In this document: positions 1-13,400 of the stretch, one piece after another
Numbering within the stretch: the stretch's first letter is position 1
Layout: the number at the start of each line of letters is the position of its first letter
Assembly: GCA_029964075.1 (NCBI GenBank)
Contig: CM057141.1
Coordinates: 3,224,001 to 3,288,000 of the forward strand
DNA from: Patiria pectinifera
Lineage: Eukaryota > Echinodermata > Asteroidea > Valvatida > Asterinidae
DNA length: 64,000 bases
Direction: 5' to 3'
Translations under genes and position numbers: made by a program
The notes under the pieces: model-generated
The model's input: only the letters and a program-made list of their open reading frames with translations
The model's database searches: none
Told to the model about the DNA's origin: nothing

Positions 1-2760
1 GCCTTCCCGCCTGCCGCTGTTGCCGGCAGCCGGTTCCCCGCTGTTGGTGTCCGACTGGGAGGATGCAGAGGAGCCCTTCTGGGTTCCGCTTTGCTGGCCC
101 GAGCTGGACAACACTAAGGGCTGTATTGGAATTCCTGTGGCATTGTTCTGAAATTAATTGAAACAAGTCCCAAAAATATCTCATGATTATAAGTAAAACA
201 TTTTTTCACAAACCTGGTTGACATAATCTGGTCAACTAGTCATTTATTTTGGTTTGGTAAACGACGGCAATCTAATTTCTTTGCTGTATTTCTGTTGCTT
301 TTTTAATCTAAATTTTTTCTACTTATCTGGCGAACAAAAACCTTGATATCTGTTTTTAATTAACCGTAAGTTCAAGTACTCTAACCGTTTGTTTATATTG
401 TGAATGAAATTTCGCCAAGATTAAAATTTCATTATTTCATTCAATTGTTAAAATTTCATGTTTTGTGTTCCAATTGAAACGCCTCAACAGACAGAAACTT
501 TGTGACCACCATTTCAGATTCACTGGTAACTTTGTCGCTCAAATGTCTTCTAACAAACGTTAGCTCAAATAACAAGAGTACAATATTTACAAAAGGTATA
601 TACCTTTGTTCTGACAGTGTGCACTGAGTTCTGTAGCTCCCGTACACGAGCTTGCAGCTCTTTGAATTTCTTCAAGTTTTCTGCCGACCTGGGTTGGCCT
701 TTGAGCTGTGTGACCTCTTGTGCAATCTTCTTGACCTCTTCCAATGCGTTGCTTCCAGGGTTCACCATGATTAAGATCTGACCGGACTGTTGACCGACCG
801 CTTGTCCAGGTATCTGGATTGGTTTGATGGCCGAGGTTTTTGTTGTCTGCTGAGCAGCCGTCTTGGCTTTGGTTAGCCTGACGGTTTTGGTAGCTTGGGT
901 GGTGGTTGTGCTCCGGATGATAATCGGAAGCTTTTTCGCTTGTGACGTGCTAGCCTTTGCTGTGGCGCCCGTTTGGTTTTGTGCAGTAGACACGGCAATA
1001 CTTGCAGCTGCAGCTTTCTGAAGCGCCGCCGACGCAGTGACGACTGTTTTAGCGGTTGAGGAGCTGGGGCTCTGGATGGTAATGTTTCCCATACTTGTGA
1101 TGGTGAAAGTTGGTTGGGATGATGTTATGGTTGCCTGAACTGTGCTTGTGGTTTGTGAGGAAGCAGGGACGGCAACTTGTGGGGATGTCGATTGGACTGG
1201 GGCGTTGATGCTAATTATCTGCTGCGCAGACGAAATACTGGTGGTTTTAGCGACGGTTTGATTTGGTACGGCAGTACAGATAGTCTTCAGGCTTGTGGCA
1301 GCAGTGACCGTCTGTGCGGTAGACTGTGATGCAGCAACTGCCCGAACGGTTTGGAAGTTTGCAGGGATGGTGACAGTTTTTGTAACAGCGTGACTGGTGA
1401 TGGCCTGCGTATTCTGAGGTATGGCGGGATTAGTAATCAGCTTTGTAGTTCCTGCAGCTGATGACTGGGACAGCACGGACACACCTAATGACTGCTTTGG
1501 AACAGCAGCGTGAATTATCTGCTGACCAGCCGGGATTCCAGGGATGGTAATCGTTTTGGTTATCGTGCGTGTTGGGGCAATGGACAGTCCTACATTAGAG
1601 GATGCAGGGACCGTTGCAGTGTTAGTCACTGCGACACCACTGGCTATGGACAGACTTGGTACAGATTGAGTTGAGCCAATGATCCGGACTGACTGTGGGC
1701 TGCTGGGAACTGTGACGGTTTGAGCAACTGTAGTTCCTGGAACTATTGTCAAGGCATATCCACCACCTGGAAGTTGCTTCACTACATGTTGCTGTGGCTG
1801 CTGGACTTGCTGTGCAGACGATACAATCTTGATTTGTTGAGCGCCAACCATTCCTTGAAGCTGAGAACTATTACCAACATTGGTGATGATGTATTGGGGT
1901 TGGGAGGTCAGCGACACAGCTTGCTGTTTTGGCGGGGTCTGGTGAACAACGGTGGTCGTCTTGGCAGGTGCTGGCTGCTGTAGTCTGCCGACGTTCCGTT
2001 GCAAAGAGCTGATATCTTTCATCTGCAGGCGCAGCGTGACAGGCTGTCCAGGCTGACTACCTTGTATGAGCTGTTGCTGATTGATGATCAACTGTCCGCC
2101 TTGCAGTGTAGCGGTGAGGGGCTTAAGCTGTTGCACTGCTGCTGTCGGCTGGGCTTGTCTGATGAGCTGCACAGCTCCTGGCTGCTGAAGCTGAGGCACA
2201 GCAGTCGGTTGGGTGACCAGCATCTGGGTTTGCTGCGCAGGCTGTTGTACCAGCTGAATGCTTGCTGGAGCTGAATCTAATGAAACTGGTGGCTTTTCAG
2301 ATGCTGCAGTGTGAGGTTTCGGCAATGCGTAGTCGTGATGCGTGAGCGGCGTCTTTACCACGTTCACTGCGTAACCGTGCTCCTGTATTTGTTTAGCATC
2401 GGATGTGGTCGAGCTGGTTGGCCGCACCGCCTGTACAATTGCAGCGTTTGGTTGTGCCTGAAGCCTCTGGGGACTTCCCCCAATCACCACGATGGTCTGT
2501 GGGTGCTGGGTTGCGGGCTGGGTCAGCGGCGAGATGCGGACAACATTCTGCTGCAGCACCTGATTGCCAGGTTGCTGCGGTTGGATGCGGATCAACTGCT
2601 GTTGCTGCTGCTGCACTACCGTTGCCTTTTTGCTGGGAGATGTCACTGGTGACTGCATTTGAGGCATCATGGGATCACCGACGGCAATAACCGGAGGCGG
2701 TGTCTTGATCTGGTTTTGATTGGAGGGGACATCTCCTTTGACGTCTTTTGGTGAATTCAT
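1..2760 (-). CDS. Gln/Ser/Thr-rich nuclear-type protein with C-terminal coiled coil, 3' end beyond window
   Basis: Two coding exons are visible on the minus strand. Exon 1 runs from ATG at 2760 to 604 (719 codons, donor AAG|GTATAT). Exon 2 runs from 147 to the window edge (acceptor TTAATTTCAG|AAC) and continues in frame. Residues 1 to about 650 are low complexity: poly-Gln near residue 50, then many repeats of Q, T, S, V, A and I, with recurrent T-x-T-V/I-P motifs. Residues of about 650-715 (ILIMVNPGSNALEEVKKIAQ onward) become charged and heptad-like (LKKFKELQARVRELQ), a predicted coiled coil. After the splice the chain turns Ser/Gly rich. This composition is typical of metazoan transcription coactivators and chromatin-complex subunits, so a nuclear role is inferred. 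I do not recognise the family. No zinc finger or bromodomain is seen in this part. A single very long first coding exon is notable. Confidence 0.8.
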
Positions 2761-2848
2761 ATTGGGAGTTATCGATTATTTACGCACTTAACTTTGGAGG
2801 AACGTTACTTTCACATTTTGATTAGGTTTGGTCGCTGTTGGTCACTGG
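2761..2848 (-). other. 5' UTR part of the Q-rich gene, with upstream splice acceptor
   Basis: Just upstream of the ATG at 2760 the minus strand reads a strong polypyrimidine tract ending TTTCTTTTCCAG|TGACC, the acceptor lying about 88 bp before the start codon. This suggests the ATG is in the second transcribed exon and that a non-coding first exon lies further right (above about 2900). That first exon was not located. Confidence 0.55.
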
Positions 2849-3884
2849 AAAAGAAAGACAAAAAAAACCAAAAAAAAACAATTGAGAGTTTCAAAAATTG
2901 GAAACACAAAATATTGCAGGAAAATGTCCAACTGCCAAATCATGTCTAACCTTAGTTATTGTGTAAAAAAAATGCTGCTGTCATTTCTGACAAATTCCTA
3001 AAAAATGTTCACTCAAACATCTAAAACAAGGACATTTCAGAAAGAGTGTTGCAACCTGATGCTGATTTTTTCTTCATAATCAAATATCACCTCACTGAAG
3101 GTCAATCATTGCAAAAATGATAAGACATGAATCTGGGACTGAGAAACATTTCCAATTTCGTTAGGAAATACAATTTTCTTGACTCTCCATCGACTTTGTA
3201 CATAGCTGCTGAAGTAGTGTCAGGTTGTAAAAAATGCAACGTTCTGATCTGATACAGGCCCCTAACATTGCCTACCAAGCATTGCTGTGTGGCTACACAT
3301 GCGTGTACAGTCACAAGGTACTGTAGAATTGGGCTCCTAAACATGCCTTATCATGCTAATCATGATTTGACTTGAGATATTTTGGAAAGAATGTTGCACA
3401 TGTATATGTTGCAACCTGACGCCACTTCACAACGATTGTGTACAACGTCAAGAAAATTTTCTAAGTATATGTATTTCTTAACAAAATTGGGCACAATTGC
3501 AGAATACCCTGCCACTCAATCTACATGATCTATGCACCTCATAGCTTGCTACGGACTCACGGTTGATTGCCCTCAATAAACCTTCTTAGCGCTACCTGTA
3601 TGTACTATGCGTCATGCTCCACTGCACTCCCAGTCCGTATCCGCGTAGCCGGCAACAGGGTAGTTAGTTTGGACTTAGTTTGAACTCCCATTCCTTTTTT
3701 GTTATTTCGTTCTCAAGGGGACCTCCACTCAGTCATGTCAGTGTCTGCGTAGCTGGCAACAACTGGTTTGGACTTGAAGTGTTTCTTTTCCAGTGATTCC
3801 AACCGCGTAGCCAGATGATTTTAGGGGTGTATTTCCGAGTGGCGGCGTATTCTGCAATTACTCCCAAAATAGGTCTCGTTCATA

Positions 3885-3892
3885 TGACGTCA
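3885..3892. promoter_or_regulatory. Full CRE/ATF palindrome TGACGTCA
   Basis: The exact CRE octamer lies between the head-to-head genes, about 1 kb upstream of the spliced 5' UTR of the Q-rich gene. Such sites bind CREB/ATF factors, often near start sites. No TATA box or start site can be assigned, so function is only inferred. Confidence 0.3.
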
Positions 3893-4328
3893 TTTCCTAC
3901 AGATCAGCCACAACTTGCATAACGCGTTGCATTTCGAACACATTACGAGCAACAAGCGCGCGTGTTTGGAACAATTTCAACACTGTGCAAATACCTCATT
4001 GCGTAAAATACACAGTTCTTCTACAGCGATGGCCGTCATTGAACGAGCCCTATTGAGTATTGCTATTGGAAATGTTTCTCAATTCCAGATTCATGTCAAA
4101 ACAGTCGACTAAATGACACTCAAAATTGGCATTATGATATTTCTTGGCACATCTGAACAATTGGCAATATGACACCTTCTTGAATATCACTTATCAGCAG
4201 GTTTAATTTTGTGGAAAGAGGGCAGGGCTTTGATTTATGAGGGAAATTCAGGGGTAAAAGACGACGATGACAACCAGAAAACAGACTCAAAAACCAAGAT
4301 GGCAAACGTGAAAGCTCGATGCGATGAA

Positions 4329-4407
4329 AGCTCGATGCTGATTGGCTGATAAAAAATAAACATCTAAATTATTTTTTTTAGCAGCCAATCAACATCGGGC
4401 TTTCATT
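4329..4407. repeat. Short inverted repeat (hairpin)
   Basis: GAAAGCTCGATGCTGATTGG is answered by its near-perfect reverse complement CCAATCAACATCGGGCTTTC across a short A/T-rich loop. It is probably a small MITE or MITE remnant. No clear target duplication was found. Confidence 0.5.
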
Positions 4408-5806
4408 ATGTAGGGCTTTTACGCGTGTGAGAACTACAACGTGCACGTCTGACTGCGAAAAAAGGTAGGAAAGTCACCTTTTTTTTTTTTAAGTGCTTTC
4501 AAAATTACAACTAACATGAGTTTATATGGAGAAAAAAGACTGCTTACTTTAGCCTGCAAAAGTCACTTTGGTACTGGACAGTCATATGCAAAAGTCAGTT
4601 TTAAAAAGAACTCGTAAAAAATAGAGGTGTCCTAAAAGTAAGGATTACCCAAACATGGATACAAAACGACGACCAAAAACGATCCCGACGATCGACGACG
4701 TCAAAATAAAATAGAAGTTTATTTTGTGCACGCACTGATCACATTCATTGTGACAATTCACATTCACATTGCGTGCAGAGTGACACACACGATCATGTCA
4801 TGACGAGAAACTCTCACATGGTCTCCAATAATTCATTTTTTTTACAAATATTAAAATCTCACGATATCAAATAGTGCGTTTCTAAAACTAAGACACTGAA
4901 ACACTCACCATTTTCATCCTAAAATGACGAAATGAAGTTGTTCGCAATCTGGAATTTTCAGACCATATAACGCATGTAATGTGATGTGAAGTCGAGTCCC
5001 GCATTCTCAATGTACACCTTCTTTTCATCTTACATGTCGTCTGATTGGTTACTTCTACTGGCAATTTGTAGGTGTAACATGAATTTCTTTTGTAATTTTG
5101 AAAATATTTAAAAACTATTTGCTCAAAATTGTGTAAAATAATAAACATTTATACATAAATTGGTTGTTTTATTTCTTAATTACCGAATTACTTTAAAAAT
5201 GTTAAGTCAATAGCTTTATTATCATATCCAATCAAAGACGTTTGCTGAATCGCCGTCGGAATTACGCCGGACCACGTTCTGGGAAAAAGGTGACCAATAG
5301 AAAGCGGCGAAATCCCAGCTGGAAAGTACCCGTATGTTGCACTAAAAACCTTTTGTGCGTGCGCGTAATCGTAGGCTCTCTTCAAGCCGTTGATGTCACA
5401 AGTTGGCATGTTTTAATGTGAACCGCACGCTGCACGCACAGTACAGTAGCAACAGAGGGCGCTGTAATCAAATCCGCTAACTCCAACCAACATGCTGAGT
5501 TTCCTTACAAAGTTACATAACAATTTAGCATGATTGGGTTGAATAATTGATTCTATCCAAGGACTGTAAGTGATTCTATCAAAACAAAGGACTGATTAAT
5601 TTCTGTTATGAGTGTTAATGTCTTGGAATATAATGGATTATACACTGTGATTGATCTTGTCATTTGATTGGTGGAGCTCACATTAATAAGTCACATCACG
5701 TGACATACTCACATAGGGCCGGGCCTATGTTGATTCGTTATTCCATTCACGTCGGGGCTCATAAAGTTCCATATGCCCGTGGGAAATGGGAAATACTATT
5801 CAACAG

Positions 5807-6743
5807 TAGCTGGAGTTACCCAGCTCTGAGTTTTATCATTGGGTTGTCATCTAGAGCTGGAGCTCATTTTTCTCAAAAACGATAGTATAGGCAAAAAAAA
5901 ATTGGAAAATGTTGAATTTTGTCCCCGTTACACACTAATTGCAACTGCAACTCACCCCAAACTTGCCTGGAATAACCATTACACAGGTCCTTGAAGTAAA
6001 AAACGATCCAGGATGAAGATTCAGCCCACAATTGCAGTGAAAACAGGAGGAATAGCCGCTAACCTGACAACCTTGCGACCATGTCCACGAACGCCAATGG
6101 TTTGTGCACACAAAAAAATTGTGTACGATTGAATGGCGGTCGGTTACCGGTACCAGGCTGTCAACTAGTCGTTTTTGCCGGCTGGCGATTGGCTGTTGGC
6201 GCATGACGTCGCGCGGAAGCGTAACACCCGATGACTGTTTCATGTACTCATATTAAGTTTACCACTCGCATCACAGCTGCGGTACTGGAACCGCAACCGA
6301 TAGTGCATGAAACAGTCATCGGGTGTTACGCTTCCGCGCGACGTCATGCGCCAACAGCCAATCGCCAGCCGGCAAAAACGACTAGTTGACAGCCTGGTAC
6401 CGGTAACCGACCGCCATTCAATCGTACACAAATTTTTTGTGTGCACAAACCATTGGCGTTCGTGGACATGGTCGCAAGGTTGTCAGGTTAGCGGTTATTC
6501 CTCCTGTTTTCACTGCAATTGTGGGCTGAATCTTCATCCTGGATCGTTTTTTACTTCAAGGACCTGTGTAATGGTTATTCCAGGCAAGTTTGGGGTGAGT
6601 TGCAGTTGCAATTAGTGTGTAACGGGGACAAAATTCAACATTTTCCAAATTTTTTTTGCCTATACTATCGTTTTTGAGAAAAATGAGCTCCAGCTCTAGA
6701 TGACAACCCAATGATAAAACTCAGAGCTGGGTAACTCCAGCTA
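5807..6743. mobile_element. Foldback DNA transposon, long-arm palindrome, 9-bp target duplication
   Basis: Two arms of about 440 bp, almost perfect inverted copies, flank a unique centre of about 60 bp (6246-6303). The ends read TAGCTGGAGTTACCCAGCTC and its complement. ATTCAACAG occurs directly on both sides (5798-5806 and 6744-6752), which fits a 9-bp target site duplication. Long terminal inverted repeats with a 9-bp duplication are typical of Mutator-like foldback elements; that class is inferred, since no transposase is present. The mirror 102-codon frames on opposite strands are by-products of the palindrome. Near identity of the arms suggests recent insertion or arm homogenisation. Confidence 0.8.
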
Positions 6744-7425
6744 ATTCAACAGTTCGAATCATTCTTGTTCCACGATGCGACGCGGTTGCACGTACGTGTG
6801 CAAATGCATGCTGGTGACGTGTGCGCGTTCAGCATTGCGCGTAGCGCGTATTGTTCCAAAGAGCAAGCGCTGAGCTCGACCTCTAGTTAGCTCGACCTCT
6901 GCTAGTTATCAATAGCCTCATTTCGTTACTTAAATCAAGTGCCGAGGTAGCCCCACAAGTGGTGATCAAGTTGTACTACCTGCTGTCTGGCTGTGCTGGT
7001 GGGCCTTGCAGATATCTTCCAGTTCATTCAACAGATCAGTTCAAAGAACGTAGACAATCCAAACATAACCGGGACCGACATATGTTGACAGGAATGTTTG
7101 GAGAGATTTGCTGGCTAAAGAGTGAGTCAAATTGGCCGGAATTTTAGTTTTGCATATTTCAGATAGAGCACTCCAGGTCCCAGTCTGGGTAAAACCCAGA
7201 CTGGGGCCTTAAGTGGTCGAAAACATGCAAACGAAATCACCCCAACTTTACTCAAACTTTATAGCCAGCAAATTCTCAAAAAAATTCATTGGGCAAAGGA
7301 AAGGTCCTCAGTAATACACCAACCAAGTTTGATTGAAGGCTGTTTTATGTTTCGTCCGCAGTTTTTGAGGAGTCCGTATAATGTAGATGGTGTTGCCGTC
7401 GTGAACTTTAACCCCACCTCAGGCC

Positions 7426-10400
7426 ATGGCTGGCAGCAGAATACCTACAGCTCTCTGCCGATGGCATGCTAGAATGCCCCATCACTACCACACAGCCACC
7501 AGGCCATATCTGACCAACCGACCATTCCTACCAAATCACTGCCCACGAAACCTTCCTTCCTCGAGGCTGGGATACCCTCAAATCAACCACTTTGGCACGT
7601 CGGCGTCACCTAGGCAAGGAGCGGTATCCGGACGATCAGAATCCAGAATTCGACTGCCGTGGCTGGTTGGACTGGGTTCGGCCTTGCTCGGTGGTCTGGT
7701 GTATTTGAACACTGATCAGGGTCAGCGAAGACGGATAGGCCTGCTGCTGAATGGTGTTGGGAGGTTTCTGTAGTAAGCATCATTGTTATGTTTCTCACAC
7801 CCGTGTTCCAATTTCACTGCAAACCTAACTGTATTCATAATGGCTGAAGTCGACCCAAGTAGAATTTGGCTACACAAATGTAAATATTTTTTTAGTAATA
7901 TTACGTTGAAATTATTTTGCCTGACTTATTTTGGAATCGTGCGGCGACCCTAAAAATTGTTTCACGAGTAAAACAACAATTCATGTACCTCTAACAAGAA
8001 GCTGTGAGCGTCTTGTATCAGAAAAGTATTTGGCTAGTGGGTTTGTACAAAAATAGGGTAATTGTAACTGTTTTGTGCATAGGGTAATTACAAATTAAAG
8101 TCTTCCCGAGGATAAAGAGAATTCTTTTTAAAAAAACCACAATATCTTTGTAACTTGTTTTACAATCCAGTTCCAATTGTGCTTTTACTGCATGTATGTG
8201 AAAAACCAATGTGTAAAAACAAAATAAAACGTCTGTAAGATTCATTTTGTTAGAACTTGTCACATTTGCAGTTCAGCATCAGTAGGGCTGACGATCTCTC
8301 TGGACTACTGGTGGTCGACACGTTGGCTGGACGAGGGGCATCCAGAGTACAGCGTCCTCTGGGCAGCCTGTCACCAACGCGCGGCCGACCGTCTGTTCTA
8401 TGGCTGCATCAAGTGCGGGGGGCTGTACGTCAAGCTGGGCCAGGGCCTGGCCACGTTCAATCACATCCTGCCGGCTGCGTACATAGAGACGCTGCACAAG
8501 TTGGAAGACTGCGCACTGGTGCGTCGTCCGAATGAGGTGAGTACATGTACATGGGATAAATCTAGTTGAGCTGTTGTCAAATATGTAGTGTCAATGATAT
8601 CCCACATTATAAGAGCACTGTAATTGTACTCTGCTGGTTTAGCATACTATTCATGGTTCACATATTTAACCCCTACCTTCCCAAATCCTCCAAAATCCTG
8701 TTTGCAAAATGGAGGATTTCGCAGGGTTGAGGCTGAATGGCAAAAATGTGTGGCTGATTTTGGAGGATTCACTGTGTCAACGTCTTGGGCTGGTCCTTGT
8801 GTTGTTTATGCTCAGCCATGCATGAATTTAGGCCTGGATTAAACTTGAAATCTTCCCCACTGCTCCAGGATGTCACTGGCTCTGCCTCAACATATGGGCA
8901 GTGATTGCTGGAGGATTTTGCAGGGTTGAGGCAGGGGTCACCCCTCCAAGGACCACATTCAAGAAATAACAGATGATTTTGCAGGATTGAGGCTGTGTGC
9001 AAGTTTTACATAGAGGCAGGTGGAGGATTTTGCTGGATTGAGGTTGCATCCTAGCAAAAACGCTTAAACAAATTCAACCAATTGGATCCAAATCAACCCC
9101 AAATTGGATCCAATTCAAACTTATTGGATCCAACTCGACTCCCAATTGGATCCGACTCGACTCCCAACTAATTCCAATTCAAACCAATGGGATCCAATTC
9201 AACTCCCAATAGAATCCAATTCAACCAATTGAATCCAACTCGACCCCCAATTGGATCCAACTCATCTTACAACTGAATCGACTTCAGACCTACTAGATCC
9301 AACTCAAACCAATTCGATCCAATTGGCAATTTAATTGGATTAATCGGTCATTTTGGTAAGGGATACCTGGCAATAGCGGCTGAACCCACTCGCCATAGAC
9401 ACGTCTGTTGCTGCCTATATCGTGTCGTATTCCTTCTCCAATAATTGATGCATGTTTGCCTTTCTGACAGCTGAACAGGCTCTTCATGGAGGAATTTGGG
9501 ACCACGCCTGACAAGCTCTTTGCCGAGTTTGAGGAGGAGCCTATTGCCGCTGCGAGTCTTGCCCAAGTGCACCGGGCAGTCACCCACGACAACCAGACGG
9601 TAGCTGTGAAGGTGAAATAGACCTGGGAAAAAATGAATTGAATTTGTTCACAATTAATTTGCACATGGCACATTGTTGTGAACGTTCAGTCTGAAATAAA
9701 TGTGACTGCTGAATGTCCTTAGTTAGTCTTTGTCGAAGACTGGATTTGTGGTTTGTTCCCCCCCCCCCCAAAAAGTAGCCGGTGCCCGACAAGTGTGTCA
9801 ACCTGTTATGGCGGTAGACAGCCTAGGGAACTTTGGCACCCGGACCCCCCACTAAATCTTGGCATACCTCGGGCATGCTAAATTCAATTTGAAGGTAAAA
9901 TACAACATTTGCTTTTGCTTTAATTTTCAGAAATAGATGGATATGGGGGTTAGTATATTGTAACAAATATTGTTACACTGACCTGTTTAAAACCAAGAAA
10001 AAAAATGCTGTCCTTGTAGTCTGGTCCCATGACCCTACTTCAGATGAAACAGAGCAATGTATAGACATGAGGGAATTGTCAGGTCAGGGAACCAGGTTAT
10101 CTGGCTTGAACCCCTTCACGGAAGTTTAACCAATTGCAAACAAAATGTGGACTAACTAAATTTGGTAAATTGGGGGCAGTATTGAAAAAAAAATTTTTTC
10201 CCAATGATGGTCGACTGACCATCATTAAAAATTGATGCACAAATTCTACTTTTCTTGAAAACAACGGCACACCAGGTGCCATTATTTCACAGGATGCTTG
10301 AGACTATTATTCACTGAGAGTCCAGTACGGTATTTCATAATAATTTGGTAGTTTTGTTTTTGATATTTGCAAATGTTGTATATTACCTTTAATGAACACG

Positions 10401-13400
10401 CATGATTTATGCTCAGAATTTTCTCGTATCTCAGTGCCAAAGTTCCGGAGAATGAATTGAATTTATTTTGTTGATTGCACCCGCTACTGCTGCAGTGGTT
10501 CGACTTCACTTTGTCAGGGACCGGTGACATTAGAACAAAATTCAAATCCAGCCTTGGACTAAGACTATAGCCCTAGATGAGTATGACTATTTACCTTCAC
10601 GTTGCTCACCTGAAAAGTCCAAACAGCCTCTTGAAATTACTTCAAAGAGCCAACTGCTGCAAATTTCATGATGGATTTTCAAAGATTTGGGAGGGCTAGG
10701 GGTCATTTCTCCACGAACAGATGAAAGGAACATTTTTGTCTGCCTTTTATTAGGTGCAGTACATTGATCTGAGAGACCGTTACGACAGTGATATTGGGAC
10801 TCTGAAGCTGCTGCTAGACCTGATTAGCTGGATGCATCCGTCCTTCAATTTCAAGTGGGTCCTTCAGGTAAGGCGGCGTCCGAATTACTTGACTACGGCA
10901 ATCCAGTAAGATATTTTGTGATAATTTGATCATTTCGTTTTTTGATGTTTGCAAATGTTGTACCTTCCCTTTAACTTTCATGGTGCTGATCTTAAACTGT
11001 TTTCTGGGTGATGTCAGAGCAGTGAAACCAATCTCCCGAGAGATCCCAAATTTGGATTCAAAAATTGTACAAAACATATGGGAGGTCTTCCTAAAAAATG
11101 ATTACAAACATAGGAGGGACAATAGGGGTCCCCGATTGCAGGCAAGTACACACTTGCATTTGTTTATGGTGTAAATCGAGGACACACACATGCAACACCA
11201 TCAATAAATCAAGGACAGAAACCGAATCGAGAACTCCTCGGTTAAAAAAACATGTACAAAACCAATGAGAGCTGTTGCGCAAAAGTACAAACAGAGGAAA
11301 AGGGAAGCGGAACAAAAGAAAATCTTTGATATACACCATAAACAAACGTGCTTGTCTGTGTGTGCGTGTGTGTTCTTGTAACCCCTAAATTAACGATTTT
11401 GCCTCTTTAGAAAACAGCCAAATGAATGTACCCAAAATATACAAAACTCAAAGTTAACAACGGGGGTCTTATTTTACGTTTGGTCTTCTTCAGGTTCTTA
11501 AGGATGACCTGAAGTGTGAGTTGGACTTTGAACACGAAGGAAGGAACGGAGAGCGTTGTCAACAAGACCTAGAGCACCTCAAGTTTGTATCGGTGCCAAG
11601 AGTTCTGTGGGAGTACACCACTAAGGTTTGTTGACCTGAAAAAAAAAATGGTCAGGATAAGTTTTTTGAACAACTGTTTCTGACTGGCGTTTCAGAGACA
11701 TCAAATTTTTCAAAAGATAAGGATCAATTTCGCTGATTGAAAGTACTCACCTCCCTCAGTGCTCTTCAGGCTCATTAAAGTCTGTATCTTGTTTTTAATA
11801 AGCTGAATTTATTGTGTGTTTTTTTCTTTATAGTACATTCTGTATGCAGGTCTCTGCACTGAAATGAAATAAAATGTTCGATGTTAAAGAAGAGGGAAAT
11901 TAATTTGTAGACTTGGGTAAATATTTGAGCGACATCTTTGTCTGTTTTTTGGGTCTTTGCAGAGGGTTTTAACGGCTGAATTTGTACACGGTTGTAAGGT
12001 CAACGACAAGGAAGGAATCATGCGAATGGGCTTGTCATCCGCCGATGTAAGTCTGCAATTAACATTCAGTATTTTTTGGCAGAAAAAGTCTTTCATTTTG
12101 CTCACGAATACCACCACTGCATGATACTGCCATTCATATTCATGTAGCCCATGCCAAAGCTGGCAGTTTAGAAGTTTATTGGACTACACGTATCATGCAT
12201 TCTTCATGCTATTTCCTGAAACAGTTCAGTATCTACTCATGCTTATTTATTTATTTCATTTCTTAATGCTTGATAAGTTTTTCATTATGATAGGGGGAGT
12301 TGGGGGTGAGAGGTGGGGGGAGGGACACACTGTGTGTGCGCATGTTGTGCACGTAAGGCATGAGGCGCTCATGTGCAGAAACCTTTAGCTTCTTCACGTG
12401 AACATCAGGTGTCGTCATCAAGTCGTCATCAAATGTCCCTCCCAGTGGTGTCCCTCAACTCTATTTTTGTAAATGCTGAAGGGGTACTTGTGCCAAATTA
12501 GCGTGTGGAAATTATCTGAATGAAAATCAACTTTTTCTTTTTTTAATAAGTGGGGCAGGCACCATTTCTTTTCTCTCGCCTCCAAATCTCATTGCTTTTT
12601 TCGCCACTTCCGAGTATTGACGATCAAGAGCCAAACGTATTTTTCCATGGACTATAAACATTTTTTGGTTTAATAAGTTATTTTATTTGCATGTACATGT
12701 ATATTTTAGGGTGCAAAAGAGGTTTTTTTTGGCACAATATTCATGAACATCAATTATAAGTTACAAGGAGTTGGTATTCATGAAGCAGCCGATAGAGCTC
12801 AGAAAATGTATGATATTAGGAAACTTCAGTTGGGAACCGGTCGCAAACAACATACATCACATTGCATGACATTTTTGCTGGTAACCTGCAGCTGATTTCA
12901 CGAAACTTTACGCAATCCGCCACAATTTATGGCGTAAGTTGCGCAACATTCCATGCGCGCAACATTTCGGTTACGTCAATTTCACGAAAGTTTCATAGTG
13001 CGTAAGTCCGGGACTCGCGCAACAACTTATGGCCAAAATTGCGCAATCATTTTAGATGGCGTGATTTTTCATGATCATTGTGGAGCCTGTTAGCACAACT
13101 TATCAAGGTTGATACAAGACACTCAAAGTTTTATGTTTGAAGTAAATTAATTGCTGTTTTACTCGCGACAGAGTTTTTAGAATTGGCGCACGATTCCGAA
13201 GAAAGTCAGACAAAATTATTTTCAAGATGGCGGGCTGAGGTGGTTCAATGATTTCTTTTTAAACAAACAAAATCATTATTAGCCTCGTCCAAGATGTTCA
13301 GATTATTTAAAATGTAGTGCTGCTATGCCAAGTTTCGTGAAATCAATCTTAAGTTTATTGTGCTTGCAAGTCCTACACGTGGCATAAGTTCGCGCTGTTT

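Larger units (their letters stand above)
2849..7425. other. Intergenic region between two head-to-head genes
   Basis: No coding exon is recognisable. It should contain the 5' ends of the minus-strand Q-rich gene and of plus-strand ADCK5. Visible content: a motif GCGTAGCYGGCAACA-like repeated near 3640, 3745 and 3805, a full CRE palindrome at 3885-3892, a hairpin at 4329-4407, and the large foldback element at 5807-6743. From 6770 to 6860 the DNA is rich in CpG and alternating purine-pyrimidine runs. Short open frames here, such as 5188-5409 minus, show no family features. Confidence 0.6.

Noticed and set aside
5935-6615. Two mirror open frames of 102 codons with identical proteins on opposite strands
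   Set aside because: They are produced by the foldback palindrome and have no protein family features.
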